From positions 1 through 64,000 of the forward strand of contig MPUH01000144.1 of assembly GCA_001970955.1 (NCBI GenBank): a stretch of 64,000 nt of DNA. The letters are read 5' to 3'. The DNA comes from Stentor coeruleus (taxonomy: Eukaryota; Ciliophora; Heterotrichea; Heterotrichida; Stentoridae). Each line of letters opens with the position of its first letter. Within the stretch, counting starts at the first letter, position 1. Below the pieces are notes generated by a model that was not told the DNA's origin, searched no databases, and worked only from the letters and a program-made list of their open reading frames with translations. The position numbers and the translations under genes are program-made. Positions 10,801 through 20,521 of this stretch are shown piece by piece.

Positions 10801-11123
10801 GTGACGAAATCAATTTCCTTCAAGGAATTACAAAGAGCAGTATGTTTATTATAATCTTTTTCATAACTGCTGGTGTCCAAATCTTAATTGTTGAGGTAGG
10901 CTCATGGGCTTTCTTTGTTAGCAAATATGGATTAACAGTTGAACAATGGTTTACATGTATTGCTTGGGGATTCGTTCCTATTCCATTTAGATTCTTCTTA
11001 TTATTAATACCAGGATTTGGCAGAAAGAAACTTAAGGCTCCTAAGAAATCTACAACTCATTTGACTAGTAGTATTCATGGTGGAAGTGCTAAGAGAAAGT
11101 TCTCATCAAGTTACAAGTTTTAA
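7821..11123 (+). CDS. Plasma-membrane type Ca2+-transporting P-type ATPase (P2B)
   Basis: An 1100-residue P-type pump that exports Ca2+ using ATP. Domains in order are a hydrophilic N-terminus, TM1-2 around residues 110-155, an actuator domain with NEAALTGEN, TM4 with PEGLPLAV (about 376), the phosphorylation site CSDKTGTLTQN (Asp419), a nucleotide-binding domain with KINPFSSERKKS and VIGAPDFI, then TGDNAKTA and TGDGTNDAPAL (hinge Asp769). After these come VNMIMDSMASLALATEEP in TM6 and further TMs up to residue 1070. The TM6 residues and overall plan match PMCA rather than SERCA. Ciliate PMCAs act at the cell surface and in cortical Ca2+ stores. No long calmodulin-binding tail is obvious beyond a basic C-terminus. 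A Cys cluster at residues 703-714 in the P domain is unusual. Confidence 0.95.
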   Translation: MANLNNKIMDKNDDASYTLVTPTTRRNFGNTVESLTNLVETYLKRDFCEEVDQLKEEGVESYQENLKTNFDKGLSSSENFDSRIEFYGSNKKPEPELDSFCMLCLEPLSDKINIILLVLGIASLIIGATGEHPSYGWVEGFAILLVVFIIVMVSSTMNYSKQNKFKELQQIHKNRAGISIIRDGEKQFLHPEEVLVGDIIMLATGDIIPCDGIVLQSHSLLVNEAALTGENDLMHKENLKHCSKIRRQMKKVAKENDMTPNKHDVPSPIVISGTSVAQGTAKIVSIAVGPNSKEGRISELAEQEVGNTPLEEKLDDVADKISLVGLGAGLFALVALYLRFFIRLGMDDYEWKGRSNITELIGYFLLAFTVVAVAIPEGLPLAVTICLAYSVKKMQKDNNLVKKLPACETMGGVDMVCSDKTGTLTQNMMVLKRFGCFFGKNDINALDEEKLHKLFARSGDFFKLLKEGVSLCTEARVEAKENPADNGVVVEKDVGSQTELAVIKMLRKIPDNNDDYLKIRKTYEESVLKINPFSSERKKSSIVVQRPDGARRVYVIGAPDFIIKHCTHGIDLEMNIHSVGEEEQLNFIRIQEDMAKFGLRTLSIAFRDLESDESVDEVNQKNHPILESKELIVIGVFGIYDPPRPGVDTAIAKCNRAGIRVRMVTGDNAKTAEAIAREINITTEFSRVMEGPRFNELVGGVMCSKCTTEKECECPRQGKDAREDVVKDFEAFKEIIETIDVLARSAPEDKYTMVTGLKQMGHVVAVTGDGTNDAPALRKADVGFAMGIAGTEYARQAADIILVDDNFGSIVKAAIWGRGIYDNIQKFIQFQLTVNVVAVVCAIVGAITIQQSALTAVQMLWVNMIMDSMASLALATEEPTEGVLDRKPQDPNEFIATPLMFKHIFGQAICMLALIFAYLFDGENMFIEYEHNKDILTNPDNSDFVCSGRLYDFNSGEDYKRYVDDYGPSRHLTYLFNIFIWFQIFNEFNARRIRDEINFLQGITKSSMFIIIFFITAGVQILIVEVGSWAFFVSKYGLTVEQWFTCIAWGFVPIPFRFFLLLIPGFGRKKLKAPKKSTTHLTSSIHGGSAKRKFSSSYKF

Positions 11124-12119
11124 TAAGCCAATCATAAGTATTAGATTATATCAATTTAGTAGTTTATTTTATGATTAATCGATAAATTATACTAATCTTT
11201 TAAAGCTGAGCTTTTAGATTATTTTTGTATTTTTTTGTTTTAACGTTTAGATCTTAGCTTTTAGATTATTTTTGAATTTTTTTGGATAAAATAATATTCT
11301 TAATTAATTTTTATATGTTTTTAAGTTTTGGTGTAAGGTTTTGGTTATTTTATTTGATGTATTTTGCTTTTATTATATTAAAATTGTGTAATATATATAG
11401 TAATTCGAAATGATGATAGGTATTATTAGTGATATTGAAGTTAGAGAAAAAAATAAATTTTTGTAGGCTACTTGAAAGATTCTGCATGTGTTATTCTTGA
11501 TATATGATTATTTTAAGACTTTTTTTATCTTTCAATCACCTCTTAAAAAATTATCCAGAATTTCAACTTTCTTATCTTTGATAATTTTAATAGTTTAGTT
11601 AAATTGACTTTAATGGTATTAGCTTAAAGATAAAAACTTGGCAGTAATGTATTAAATTTCAGTTTATAGTCTTAGTTAGGTATTAAATTGGAATAATACT
11701 TCAAATAACTATTACTTTAGACTTTATTACAATTTTATAACAAATTAACTCAATCATATAATTAAGACTTAATTCCAGCTTGGAATTCTAAAAAACTAAA
11801 ATTTTTATTTGTTTTAGGTGTTAGGATCAAAAAAATATTTTTTATAGATAAATCGTGGAAGTTATAATAATCTTTATTATCTCAAGGTATAATTATTATA
11901 TAGCTTTTTTAAGATAATATAACTTGTATATGTCTTATATAAAATATAAATCATTAGATAAAGTATCTTTGACGGCTGAAGTAGAGGCACTAAATCAAAA
12001 AAAATACTTTTTGCCGAATTTTAATCAGTTGTATAGTTCGTATATGTTTATATAGCTAATATTTATATTCATCTGCATCCATGAATTAAACAACGAAATT
12101 ATCCAATAATAATAATAAA
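11124..12119. other. AT-rich spacer with one direct repeat
   Basis: About 1 kb without a gene. The first 250 bp on the coding strand are G-over-C biased, as in other 3' flanks here. It contains the 29-bp direct repeat listed separately. The last 100 bp before the next ATG are A-rich (aataataataaa just before the start). Confidence 0.5.
11209..11284 (+). repeat. 29-bp imperfect direct repeat
   Basis: Two copies at 11209-11237 and 11256-11284 differ at one position. Each begins agcttttagatta and ends in a T run followed by G. They lie about 100 bp past the Ca2+-ATPase stop codon and could belong to its 3' end or arise from local duplication. Confidence 0.6.
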
Positions 12120-14954
12120 ATGCAGCCTCCTCTGATTAACTGGGAAACTCCATTCCTATACAAGATCCAGCTTCATCAGAAAGGTCATCAAATTATAAGC
12201 CAAGTCGAATCTCTTCTTACTGGTAGAAAAGTTACATCTTCGATATACGGCTTAAACGAAATCAATTTTAGAGCCTTTCTCAAGACAAAGTCATCTGCAT
12301 TTACCAAGTTTTTCATTGTCATCCCACAAAGTCTTAAACTAGTTTTTATAAATGGCCTTAGAGGTGGAGGATGTGCAGGGTCAAGAAGAAGCAAATCAAT
12401 CAGCATCTCTCAGGATAAAAAAAGTAATGAAACAAGTCAATTAAAATCAAGTACTCATGTAAAATCAATATCGACTGATAGAGGAGTAAAAGAAGATTTC
12501 GAAATCGATATTGAAGTTTCTGCTGAGGAACTCAAAAAGAAAAATGAATTACAATATAGAGCTTCAAGTGTTGCTGATTCTATAGCCGAACAAATGAGAA
12601 CAGGGGTATTAGATAATGATGTTCTTGATGAATTATTGGAAATAAGTCCATATAAATGTATAAATCCTTTTGCTATCACTTCAACAATTATTATGAGCTT
12701 TGATTCAAGCAAACTGTGGGTTTGTGATCATTGGATTGAAGAAAGGGCGAAAATCTCAAGAATTTGTAGGAAATTTATGATGGCAGATTTTATTGTCAAT
12801 AAAGGTAGAGCATTTTTGTCTAAGGATGAGTCTTCGGAATTGCTAAAAAAAATGAACACGGTTAAGCAAATTATCAATAAAAACATGGATTCTCTGCCTG
12901 AGATTTGCACTCTTATAGAAGTCAATGTTATGGTAAGCCTTATTGGTAGAGCAAAAAGTATCGAATCTACCATAATGCAAGTGTTTAAACACTGCATGAA
13001 TGTCTTAAAAATTTTAGTCTCACTCTATAAAAAAGAACTAGACGGGGCCCTTGCTATGGTAATACGTTACATAAAAGAATTCTCTTATAATCGTAAAAAA
13101 AGCTATGAAGACTATATGTACGAAATTGATTTAATAGAAAATACAATAGACGCTGATCCTTCCCCCAAAGAAGTTCTTGAAGGTTATATAAATGATCAAT
13201 TATCTCAATTTGAAACACTTGAATGGGAAAAACAGCATATTCTCATTGGGTTCATTTGTGGAGCTATTGTCAAGAAAAAAATATCTATTGAGTTCAGCAG
13301 TTCATATCTAAGAACAAAATTTTCTAAGTTTATAACTTCATCAAATGAAAAAATTAAACAAAAAACAGCGATTTGCATAAGATACTTCATTGGCTCAGAT
13401 ATAATAGAAATAAAAAAATTCGGGGATAATTTTAGAAGACAATTACTAGATTCAGAAATCAAAGATGGAATAAAGAAAATATTAAATTTACATGCTTTAG
13501 CATCTGTAGAGTCAGGATTACTCAGGATGAGGACAAGTAAAAAAATAGATATGAAAATTCAATTAGACAAAATTAAAGAAATGATGATTCAATCAATGAA
13601 TGGAACTTTGGAAGATCAAAACAGTGCACAAGAAGAAGTAAGAAGAGAAATTAAAGACATAAAGGATAAAGTACTGAATGATGCTATGAGGAAAAAAAAT
13701 GACCTTATTAAAATTATTTGTAAGATGAAGTCGGAATTACTCATAAAACAAAATGGCTACAATAATGATCGCAAGCTTATTATAAATGATGAAGAATGGG
13801 AAGGAGTAAAGAAAGCGCAGTCATCAGAAATCTTAGATAAAGTTGAAAAATCATTTAATGATATTAGCAGTAATAAAGCAGCAGCAGAAATAGGCATGAA
13901 AGAAGTAGAGGATGGATTAAATTCCAAAGATACTGAAGAGAAAAAAAAGACATTTTCGATTCTAATAACTGTAAAGCAATTATATGCAAAATTTTTAATT
14001 CGATACGATAAAGCTAAAGCAATATACAACAATAATTCTCAAGCAAGAGAATCGTTAAAATTAACAAAAGATACATTAGTTCAAAAAATATTAGATTCTC
14101 CTTTAGAACCTGTAGATTTTGGAGGACCCATTATATTAACAGAGCAAAAAGAAAGACATATAGATTTGTGGTATAACGATGTTGAAAGTGCTTTTGAAGA
14201 TCTAAATTTCGGGAAAATTGTGGGATCAGGAACTAATGACTTTTCACTTTTTGATGAACAGATAAAAAAGTATGATTCATTAAAAGAGAAGCATGAGGAC
14301 TTGAAATCAAATATTGTGAATATTATTAGGAAAAAAATTGATGATACTGAAATTTTTTTACAAGAGTATTTTTTGAGACTTAAAAATTGTAAACCAAAAA
14401 TAATGCAAGAGATATTTACTGCGTTAAGTAGCATAACCTCATTTGAAAAGTCTGTTAAAGATGTAAATGAGAGTTATGAAGAATTTCACCCGGAGTTAAC
14501 CAAGCTTATTAATAGAGTCCATACTGTTCATCCAGAAATTCAAATATCTAAAAGCGTCATGGATAAATTTTCAACTGATCCATTTACGTATTTATTACGA
14601 AATAAAGAAAAAGTAGCTGAATTCACTTATGGCCAAGGTAAGAATACATTTATTGATGCTACTGGGCTTACAAACAGCACAATAAAAATGGGAAACAGGT
14701 CAAGTGGATCAACATATTCGTATCAACCTGCAAATGTGTCTTATAATTCTTATCCATCTGCTCCAACTCAGCCTAATCCATATGGGCAATATACTCAGCC
14801 TAATCTTTATACTCAACCTAATCCATATGGGCAGCCTCCTAATCCATATGCTCAACCTAATCCATATGGGCAGCCTCCTAATCCATATACTCAATCTAAT
14901 CCATATGGGCAGTATGGTACTGGATATCAAAACCCATACCCTGCACGTAAATAG
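12120..14954 (+). CDS. Large protein with LRGG-ended leader and NPYGQ-rich tail
   Basis: A 944-residue protein. The first 83 residues end in SLKLVFINGLRGG, followed by GC; the last strand plus LRGG resembles the end of ubiquitin (STLHLVLRLRGG). The leader could therefore be a divergent ubiquitin-like domain cleaved after Gly-Gly, though the rest of it aligns poorly by eye. Residues 85-140 are Ser/Lys-rich and look disordered. A long helical, Lys/Glu-rich core follows (about 150-830), with no catalytic motif that I recognise. The last 75 residues are low complexity with repeated NPYGQ and NPYTQ, encoded by a 39-bp tandem repeat. Such Tyr/Gln/Pro tails often mediate assembly or membrane-trafficking contacts. 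The ATG at 12120 is the first in frame. The function is unknown. Confidence 0.85.
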   Translation: MQPPLINWETPFLYKIQLHQKGHQIISQVESLLTGRKVTSSIYGLNEINFRAFLKTKSSAFTKFFIVIPQSLKLVFINGLRGGGCAGSRRSKSISISQDKKSNETSQLKSSTHVKSISTDRGVKEDFEIDIEVSAEELKKKNELQYRASSVADSIAEQMRTGVLDNDVLDELLEISPYKCINPFAITSTIIMSFDSSKLWVCDHWIEERAKISRICRKFMMADFIVNKGRAFLSKDESSELLKKMNTVKQIINKNMDSLPEICTLIEVNVMVSLIGRAKSIESTIMQVFKHCMNVLKILVSLYKKELDGALAMVIRYIKEFSYNRKKSYEDYMYEIDLIENTIDADPSPKEVLEGYINDQLSQFETLEWEKQHILIGFICGAIVKKKISIEFSSSYLRTKFSKFITSSNEKIKQKTAICIRYFIGSDIIEIKKFGDNFRRQLLDSEIKDGIKKILNLHALASVESGLLRMRTSKKIDMKIQLDKIKEMMIQSMNGTLEDQNSAQEEVRREIKDIKDKVLNDAMRKKNDLIKIICKMKSELLIKQNGYNNDRKLIINDEEWEGVKKAQSSEILDKVEKSFNDISSNKAAAEIGMKEVEDGLNSKDTEEKKKTFSILITVKQLYAKFLIRYDKAKAIYNNNSQARESLKLTKDTLVQKILDSPLEPVDFGGPIILTEQKERHIDLWYNDVESAFEDLNFGKIVGSGTNDFSLFDEQIKKYDSLKEKHEDLKSNIVNIIRKKIDDTEIFLQEYFLRLKNCKPKIMQEIFTALSSITSFEKSVKDVNESYEEFHPELTKLINRVHTVHPEIQISKSVMDKFSTDPFTYLLRNKEKVAEFTYGQGKNTFIDATGLTNSTIKMGNRSSGSTYSYQPANVSYNSYPSAPTQPNPYGQYTQPNLYTQPNPYGQPPNPYAQPNPYGQPPNPYTQSNPYGQYGTGYQNPYPARK
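14818..14895 (+). repeat. 39-bp in-frame tandem repeat coding PNPYGQPPNPYxQ
   Basis: Two consecutive 13-codon units (14818-14856, 14857-14895) are flanked by partial units. They differ in the codon before the last Gln (gct versus act, Ala versus Thr). They form the low-complexity tail of the 944-residue protein. Confidence 0.8.
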
Positions 14955-15498
14955 TTAGATAATTTATTGGATTATAATAAATAGCTTCTTTTTTAGGTAA
15001 TTCTTGTCCATAATTTTAAACTGGCAAAATAATCGATTTGGTATTAAAGATAGAGTATACAATTGGATGAATTATTATATGATATAAAATAATTATAATG
15101 TATTCTTCTAGATAAATATGCCTAGTTATTATAAAAAATACACATCATTATTTCATAAATGATTACAATATTAACTAAGGACTTAATAAGTAATACTACC
15201 CTTATTATATCTTTTAAAAGAAACTATTAAGTAATTCCTTGAATACACACTTTTTAATCCTATAAATTTTCTCCTGATATTTCAGTCAAAATTTTACCTT
15301 ACAAAGAATTCAAGAAAATCATTTTACTACTTTATTCTCTTATTTATAAATCCTACCCTAAGAATATTAACAATAAACTCATAATATCTATAATTAATAA
15401 AACATATCAATTTTCGTTTTTTTACAAAAAATTATACCAATCGCAACATAGAACAACTAAAAACTACCTCATAATTTCTAATAAAAATTTCAAATCGA
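14955..15498. other. Convergent AT-rich spacer
   Basis: 3' ends of a plus-strand and a minus-strand gene meet here. The sequence is AT-rich, with no open frame or structure recognised. Confidence 0.5.
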
Positions 15499-16059
15499 TT
15501 AAGAATTTATTTGTAAATGTGCCCACACTATTGCAGTATACACAATAGAAAGTATATGCAAAATCAATAACGACAATCCAATAACCGGTCCATCTTTAGC
15601 ACATACATTCGCATCAGGATCATCTCTAAAAATAACATTGCATTTATCACTAAAAACAGGATTAGCTATTAAAAACCAAACAATAAAGCCAAATATATGG
15701 GCAAAAGCACTACCTATACTTAAAACTATACTAAATTCTCTTTTGATTTTAATCTTGTTTATAGCTTTTAAAAGTACAAATACTAAAACACACATTAAAG
15801 TAATACATAATAGTTCAAAAGATAAGTAAATAACACCAGCTTTCCATAATTTCATATACCCTTCACATGTATGTTTATTATGTGAATTACAAGATAAGTT
15901 TGTGTAAAATGTATTTGATTTGGATAAAAGACTTCCTGACCAATTTTCTGAACCTTCTCCTTGAGATACCCAATTAGATACTGTAAGGCTTGTTATTGAT
16001 AATATTAATATGATGATGATCAAGACAAGATTCCCTGTTATAAGTATGAGAAAATACAT
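15499..16059 (-). CDS. Four-span membrane protein, claudin/PMP22-like topology
   Basis: A 186-residue protein with four hydrophobic helices near residues 5-28, 72-98, 110-133 and 155-180. The first long loop contains NW, WSGS and two Cys (CNSHNKHTC), and the second loop contains two Cys (DKC...NVC). This plan, with a Trp- and Cys-bearing first extracellular loop, is that of the claudin/PMP22/EMP superfamily and some ciliate four-span proteins. There is no strict W-GLW-C-C signature, so the assignment rests on topology only. It probably sits in the plasma or vacuolar membrane. It converges on the gene to its left and has 1.4 kb of spacer upstream. Confidence 0.75.
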   Translation of the reverse strand: MYFLILITGNLVLIIIILILSITSLTVSNWVSQGEGSENWSGSLLSKSNTFYTNLSCNSHNKHTCEGYMKLWKAGVIYLSFELLCITLMCVLVFVLLKAINKIKIKREFSIVLSIGSAFAHIFGFIVWFLIANPVFSDKCNVIFRDDPDANVCAKDGPVIGLSLLILHILSIVYTAIVWAHLQINS

Positions 16060-17461
16060 ATTATAATTTTTTTTTTGGTTTAGAAAGTGAATAATTTGCG
16101 TTTTTTTTGAAGGAATAGATATTCAAAGACTTTTATAGAAAAATTTTAGAAGGATTTTATATGGCAAGTAATGATTTGCTTGGTTTTTTTTTTGGGGTAG
16201 AAGGATTTTGTATGATACTCACTGGTAGGAATGCTAGGCTTTGAATAGTTTTTTATATAAAAGTTATTATATTGTAAAATATTTAAATATATTATAATAT
16301 GCATTAAGATTTTGGAGAATTTTATTGACCAGACCCGTCTGAGAATATAATGATAAACTACATAAAATTGGGAAAATGGTTTAAGTGCAAGTACTGTGAA
16401 GTTTTACATAGGGTAAAAGAATAAAAATACTGGTGAACTATTTAAAAAATTAAGTGTTTGAAACTGTGAATAAAAATTTGGAACATACAAATGTGAAGCT
16501 AAAAATTTTGGTTAGAAATATTAGAAAAGGGTTGGCACAATTCAAGTGATTTCATCTTATAAACATTAAGAAAAAATATAATATAATCGATTTAGTTTTT
16601 ACATATATTTGACCTTAATTTAAATACAAAAAAGCTTGTATTTATTTTTTATATAGTGAGTGCATAAGATTTTCCTTAAATAATACTCGATTTAACACTC
16701 TGTTAAGAAGAATATAGGTCTTATATATAAAATTTAGTGTAATTTTTATAATATCGAAGAGCTACTCATGAATATAAATTAATGATTTCATTAGAATTCA
16801 AAGATTAGAATANAGGTCTTATATATAAAATTTAGTGTAATTTTTATAATATCGAAGAGCTACTCATGAATATAAATTAATGATTTCATTAGAATTCAAA
16901 GATTAGAATTATATTTAAAAAAACTGAGAAAACTTGTGTATGTGAAATCTGATTAAATAAAAATGATCATAATATATAAAATAGAATGAATTTTAACTTT
17001 ATACAGATGATAATTTATTTGTTTTATGATAGCGAATCTATTGTTTTATCTTCGAATATAACTCAACTATCTTAAGACTTTTAAATATGTCTTTCATCCC
17101 CTATATGAACTTTTTATCGTACTTTTTATCTTGAAGGTCTGTTTGTATCAATCCTATGCAAAATATAATTTTTAATTCCATAATATTGAATTTACATTTC
17201 TCTTTGTTTAAAACAAAGTACCCATACTTAAAAATACTTTTTATCTTCCATCAGGAATTTTACTAATAAAATCAGTGTAGAAATCAGTTTAAATATTCCT
17301 TATAAAGGCAAAACAATTGTGTTTTTCATGCTAAATACTTCTACAAAAACATTTTCTATCATGTTAACAAAAATTCTAATAAAATTTAAAAATATAATTC
17401 TATGGCGAATCCAATAAATATTGCTTGGTTAAATTTTATTAGCTACTGTTATTATACTTAA
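16060..17461. other. Divergent AT-rich spacer, 1.4 kb
   Basis: It lies between the four-span gene (minus) and the cold-shock gene (plus). G is favoured over C on the plus strand in the left part and the reverse in the right part, as expected if each gene's 5' flank is C-rich on its own coding strand. It contains the N-flanking duplication listed separately. No gene was seen. Confidence 0.5.
16716..16909. repeat. Duplicated flanks around the single N at 16813
   Basis: Positions 16716-16811 and 16814-16909 are the same 96 bp on either side of an N. It is an assembly join in non-coding sequence. Confidence 0.9.
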
Positions 17462-18205
17462 ATGAAAAGAATAAAAAATCAATCACTTTCATCGCCCAAC
17501 ATCATGGCATTATTGAAGGAAAATATACCTCCTATGCATTTAAGTGGTATTTCTCCAGGTGTTTCACCTTCTGCTTATAAAATTTTGAATTTGCCTTTAG
17601 ATCAGTCTTTTTACTTCAAAACTAATACATTTTTTGCAAGCGATCCTTCACTATACGAGCTTCAGTTACTAGGCGAAAATAATCCGATTGATGAATACTC
17701 ATCTGAAGATAGGCTCAAGTCTATACGAAAAGCAAAAAGCGCATGTAGCCGTATCAAATCTTGCTATTTGATATCTAAAGATAAGGTTATTATTGAAGAT
17801 TTAGAAGAAGGTATCAAGGTATCTGATAAAATCAACAAAGATATTCAGCCAAGAAGAATCGAGATAAAAGAAAAAGTGGTCATTTTGCGTAAACCACCAA
17901 ATAAAAAGCGACTTGAAAGATGTACATTTGAAGATGAAAAAGTGACTATAAGAAAATTCAGAGGCAAAGTGAAAACTTATAACCTTAAAAAACGATTTGG
18001 CTTTGTTAAAGTTGATAACGATGAAAAACTTGAACTTTTTATTTGTGAAGACGACCTTGTTTTATCAGGTGTGAATATGAAGAATTTCAAAGATAGCGTA
18101 TATAAAAAGAAACCAATTTTGCTTAGATTTAATATCAAAAAGCTTATAAGAGAAGGAAAAGACATCCAAAAAGCTGTTGAAATAGAAGTTCTACAGGTCG
18201 ATTAG
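17462..18205 (+). CDS. Cold-shock-domain-like nucleic-acid-binding protein
   Basis: A 247-residue protein. Residues 1-140 have no recognised domain. From about residue 163 comes FRGKVKTYNLKKRFGFVKV, then ELFICEDDL and a later basic strand LLRFNIKKL. This matches the five-strand OB fold of cold-shock domains: a KG-V-WFN-type start, an RNP1-like RFGFVKV and an RNP2-like LFIC, in which the usual VFVH is altered. Such domains bind single-stranded RNA or DNA. The ORF is short, intronless and starts at an ATG preceded by a cttaa stretch. RNA binding is inferred from the fold only. Confidence 0.75.
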   Translation: MKRIKNQSLSSPNIMALLKENIPPMHLSGISPGVSPSAYKILNLPLDQSFYFKTNTFFASDPSLYELQLLGENNPIDEYSSEDRLKSIRKAKSACSRIKSCYLISKDKVIIEDLEEGIKVSDKINKDIQPRRIEIKEKVVILRKPPNKKRLERCTFEDEKVTIRKFRGKVKTYNLKKRFGFVKVDNDEKLELFICEDDLVLSGVNMKNFKDSVYKKKPILLRFNIKKLIREGKDIQKAVEIEVLQVD

Positions 18206-18728
18206 GTATAAATTTAATTAAATCAACATTAGTTGGCAATAATTATTAGTTAATTAAAATAATAAGAGTATTTTCAAGATTATCATGAAAATCAAATAAA
18301 ATTTTTAGTATTTCGGTATTAGTTTTATTATATCCTTAATTAGTATTATAAAAAAACCATAAGATTTTAAAAGATTGAAGACTATTTGTATTTTTAATAT
18401 TTTCTGATCTTAGAAGAGTTTTATACTTTAAAAATATTGTGATTTTTATATTGTTAATTTCTGGTACAAAAAAACTTTCTAATATTTACAGTTTTCCTAA
18501 TTTTTTAAATATATATTCTACATATTAGCCTTTTTACTATTGTTTATAGTAAGTATTTTATTTAATAACTAAATAGCATTTTGCTTATTTTTTTTTATAA
18601 AATTGTCTCAACAATCTAATAAGTCTAGCAATAAAAAATTATTTTCATTTTCTAACTTTAATCTATCTTATATCACGCCATATATATAAAGAACTTAAAG
18701 AAATAATTTTGGTAATATAATTAAAAAT
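18206..18728. other. AT-rich spacer
   Basis: Extremely AT-rich, with stops in every frame. It is followed abruptly by less AT-rich sequence at about 18730, where coding-like sequence begins. No feature was recognised. Confidence 0.5.
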
Positions 18729-19534
18729 ATGGAAAATCAGGAATAATTATCAGGTAGGTGTTGCTATATTCATAGTGCGGTAGAAGAATTGTAGACTAAT
18801 GGTTATGTTATGGGAAAAAATGATAAAATTCAAGAAATTTTAATTGAGGAACCCGAATGAAATTTTGCTTATCTGCGAAAATCTGAGATAGTTTTAGATT
18901 TAAAGAGAAGTAATGATTAGAAAACTTTAACAAGTTTCTAAATATAAAAGAAAAGGTTGTTTAGCTTGGGAAAAATATTTTTATATTTATATTGAATTAT
19001 ATTAACACCCAAACTTCAAAAAATCTCAGGGGGCACAAATCCAAATAAATGCTAAGTGGTTTGAATATCAAATATTTAATTCAGGGTTTGAGTTGACTAT
19101 AATTATTCTTAGATATTTATGGCAAATTGTATCTAAGCTGGAAATTTAAGAAAAATTTTTAGGATTGTCTCTAAAGATGATTTACCCCATATTCTTGTGT
19201 ATTTAAAAACCTTGAACTGTAGTTAGATATTGTATTTCATGAATATAAGAAAAGAAGAAAAATGCTATTATAGTTGAGATCCTTTAAATAACGAATCTGA
19301 AGATGCAAGACCAATTATAAACTCGTCTCAGGTATGGTTGAAGATGAAGAAATCGCTGATATTGAAATTTCTTCTTCAGATACTTATGAACACCCAGAGA
19401 TTTATATCAACAAAGATAAAGAAACTAATTTTCCTTCAGCAGTTATAGTAAAAACTCTTTTATTATCTTTATCTAATATTGTAAATAATTATAGCCAATA
19501 AGAACTTTTGCAAGATTGGATTTATAGTAATAAG
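18729..19534 (+). pseudogene. Stop-interrupted coding-like sequence upstream of the 19535 gene
   Basis: The sequence here is less AT-rich than true spacers and reads like protein in pieces. Examples are the pieces NGYVMGKNDKIQEILIEE, NAKWFEYQIFNSGFEL and DDLPHILVYLKTLNC. The last piece, MVEDEEIADIEISSSD (from 19334), runs in frame into the gene at 19535 with a single TAA at 19499-19501, read as NYSQ-stop-ELLQDW. Other in-frame stops include TGA and TAG at places where Trp or Gln would fit, and the frame changes at least three times. One TAG is removed by a candidate 15-nt intron at 18780-18794 (gtagaagaattgtag). It may be a decayed 5' part, a mis-sequenced gene, or a gene with read-through. 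I do not recognise the family. Confidence 0.4.
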
Positions 19535-20521
19535 ATGGAAGATGAGTTTATGAATGAAGATGTTAAGAGGGTGATGAATAAGCTTATGCAGAGGATGAAA
19601 GAAGCTGGAGAGTCAATGTCTTTTGCAACAGAACAAAGTAAAGACAGCAAATCGACTAATCCAAGTTTAGATTCTCCAGGGGAAGTAACTGCAATTTCTG
19701 AACCCCAGAAGTCCCCAGAGAAGCCAAAAAGTATTAAACCAAAAGAATTTGTCGAAATCACTTTAGCCAGAATGGACGGGATAAAGCAAAAGAGTGTCGA
19801 AAACATAAAGAAAATCCTTGAAGATAAAGCAAAAGATGAAGTAGCTGAACTGAGGAAAATGCCTGAAATCAACAAAAATTCGAAAAAACTCGGGAAAAGA
19901 AATAAACCGTTATTTGAAAGAGCCTTAGATGAACAAGAAGAAAGTAAAAAGAACTTGGAAATAACAAAAAAGAAACTTGAAGCTGAACGTAATAAGAAAA
20001 TCGAACCTGATCTCACTTTTAAGCCTAAAATCAATGGGAAAGTTACCAAAAAAAGGACAAACGAAGAGTTTTTCAAGTACAATTTGGAATGGACTGAGAG
20101 AAAAGCTAAAAAAACCGAAGTCAAACGTAAAGAAATAGAAGACAAAGTTAATGAAGGGCTGAAATTCACCCCAGAAATCGATAATAACTCTGCAACAATT
20201 GTTGATTCTTTAGGTCCTAAAAGACCTATTGAAGAAAGATTATTGGAAAAAATGGAATACAATAAGAAAAAAAAACAAGCAATGAGAGATGAGCAACTTT
20301 TTACTTTTACTCCAGTAATTGAAGAAAACAGCAGGAATATTGCTAAACATAAACATGAAGGGGATGTTTTTAATAGACTCTTTTCTTTAGCTAAAGAACA
20401 AGAGACTCCAACAAAATCCCCTAAAAATGAAGTTAAGAAAAACAGATCTTTCTCGTTTAGTAATGATCTTGAAGATGATCCTCAGAAAAAGTTGGACTTT
20501 TTGTTTGACTTATCATCATAG
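19535..20521 (+). CDS. Charged coiled-coil protein with FxPxI repeats
   Basis: From the ATG at 19535 the protein has 328 residues. It is highly charged and predicted mostly helical. Three short repeats share a pattern: LTFKPKING, LKFTPEIDNNS and FTFTPVIEENS. Repeats of this kind, an aromatic residue then P-x-[IV][ND/EE] with a following Ser, occur in many ciliate and flagellate proteins associated with microtubules or the cortex, though no function is fixed. Coding sequence probably extends upstream to 19334 or beyond across a TAA at 19499, so the true N-terminus is uncertain. The stop is followed by a G-over-C biased 3' flank. Confidence 0.7.
   Translation: MEDEFMNEDVKRVMNKLMQRMKEAGESMSFATEQSKDSKSTNPSLDSPGEVTAISEPQKSPEKPKSIKPKEFVEITLARMDGIKQKSVENIKKILEDKAKDEVAELRKMPEINKNSKKLGKRNKPLFERALDEQEESKKNLEITKKKLEAERNKKIEPDLTFKPKINGKVTKKRTNEEFFKYNLEWTERKAKKTEVKRKEIEDKVNEGLKFTPEIDNNSATIVDSLGPKRPIEERLLEKMEYNKKKKQAMRDEQLFTFTPVIEENSRNIAKHKHEGDVFNRLFSLAKEQETPTKSPKNEVKKNRSFSFSNDLEDDPQKKLDFLFDLSS

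Noticed and set aside
14704-14958. Two frames over the repeat tail (84 codons plus, 73 codons minus)
   Set aside because: They are shadows of the 39-bp repeat inside the 944-residue gene.
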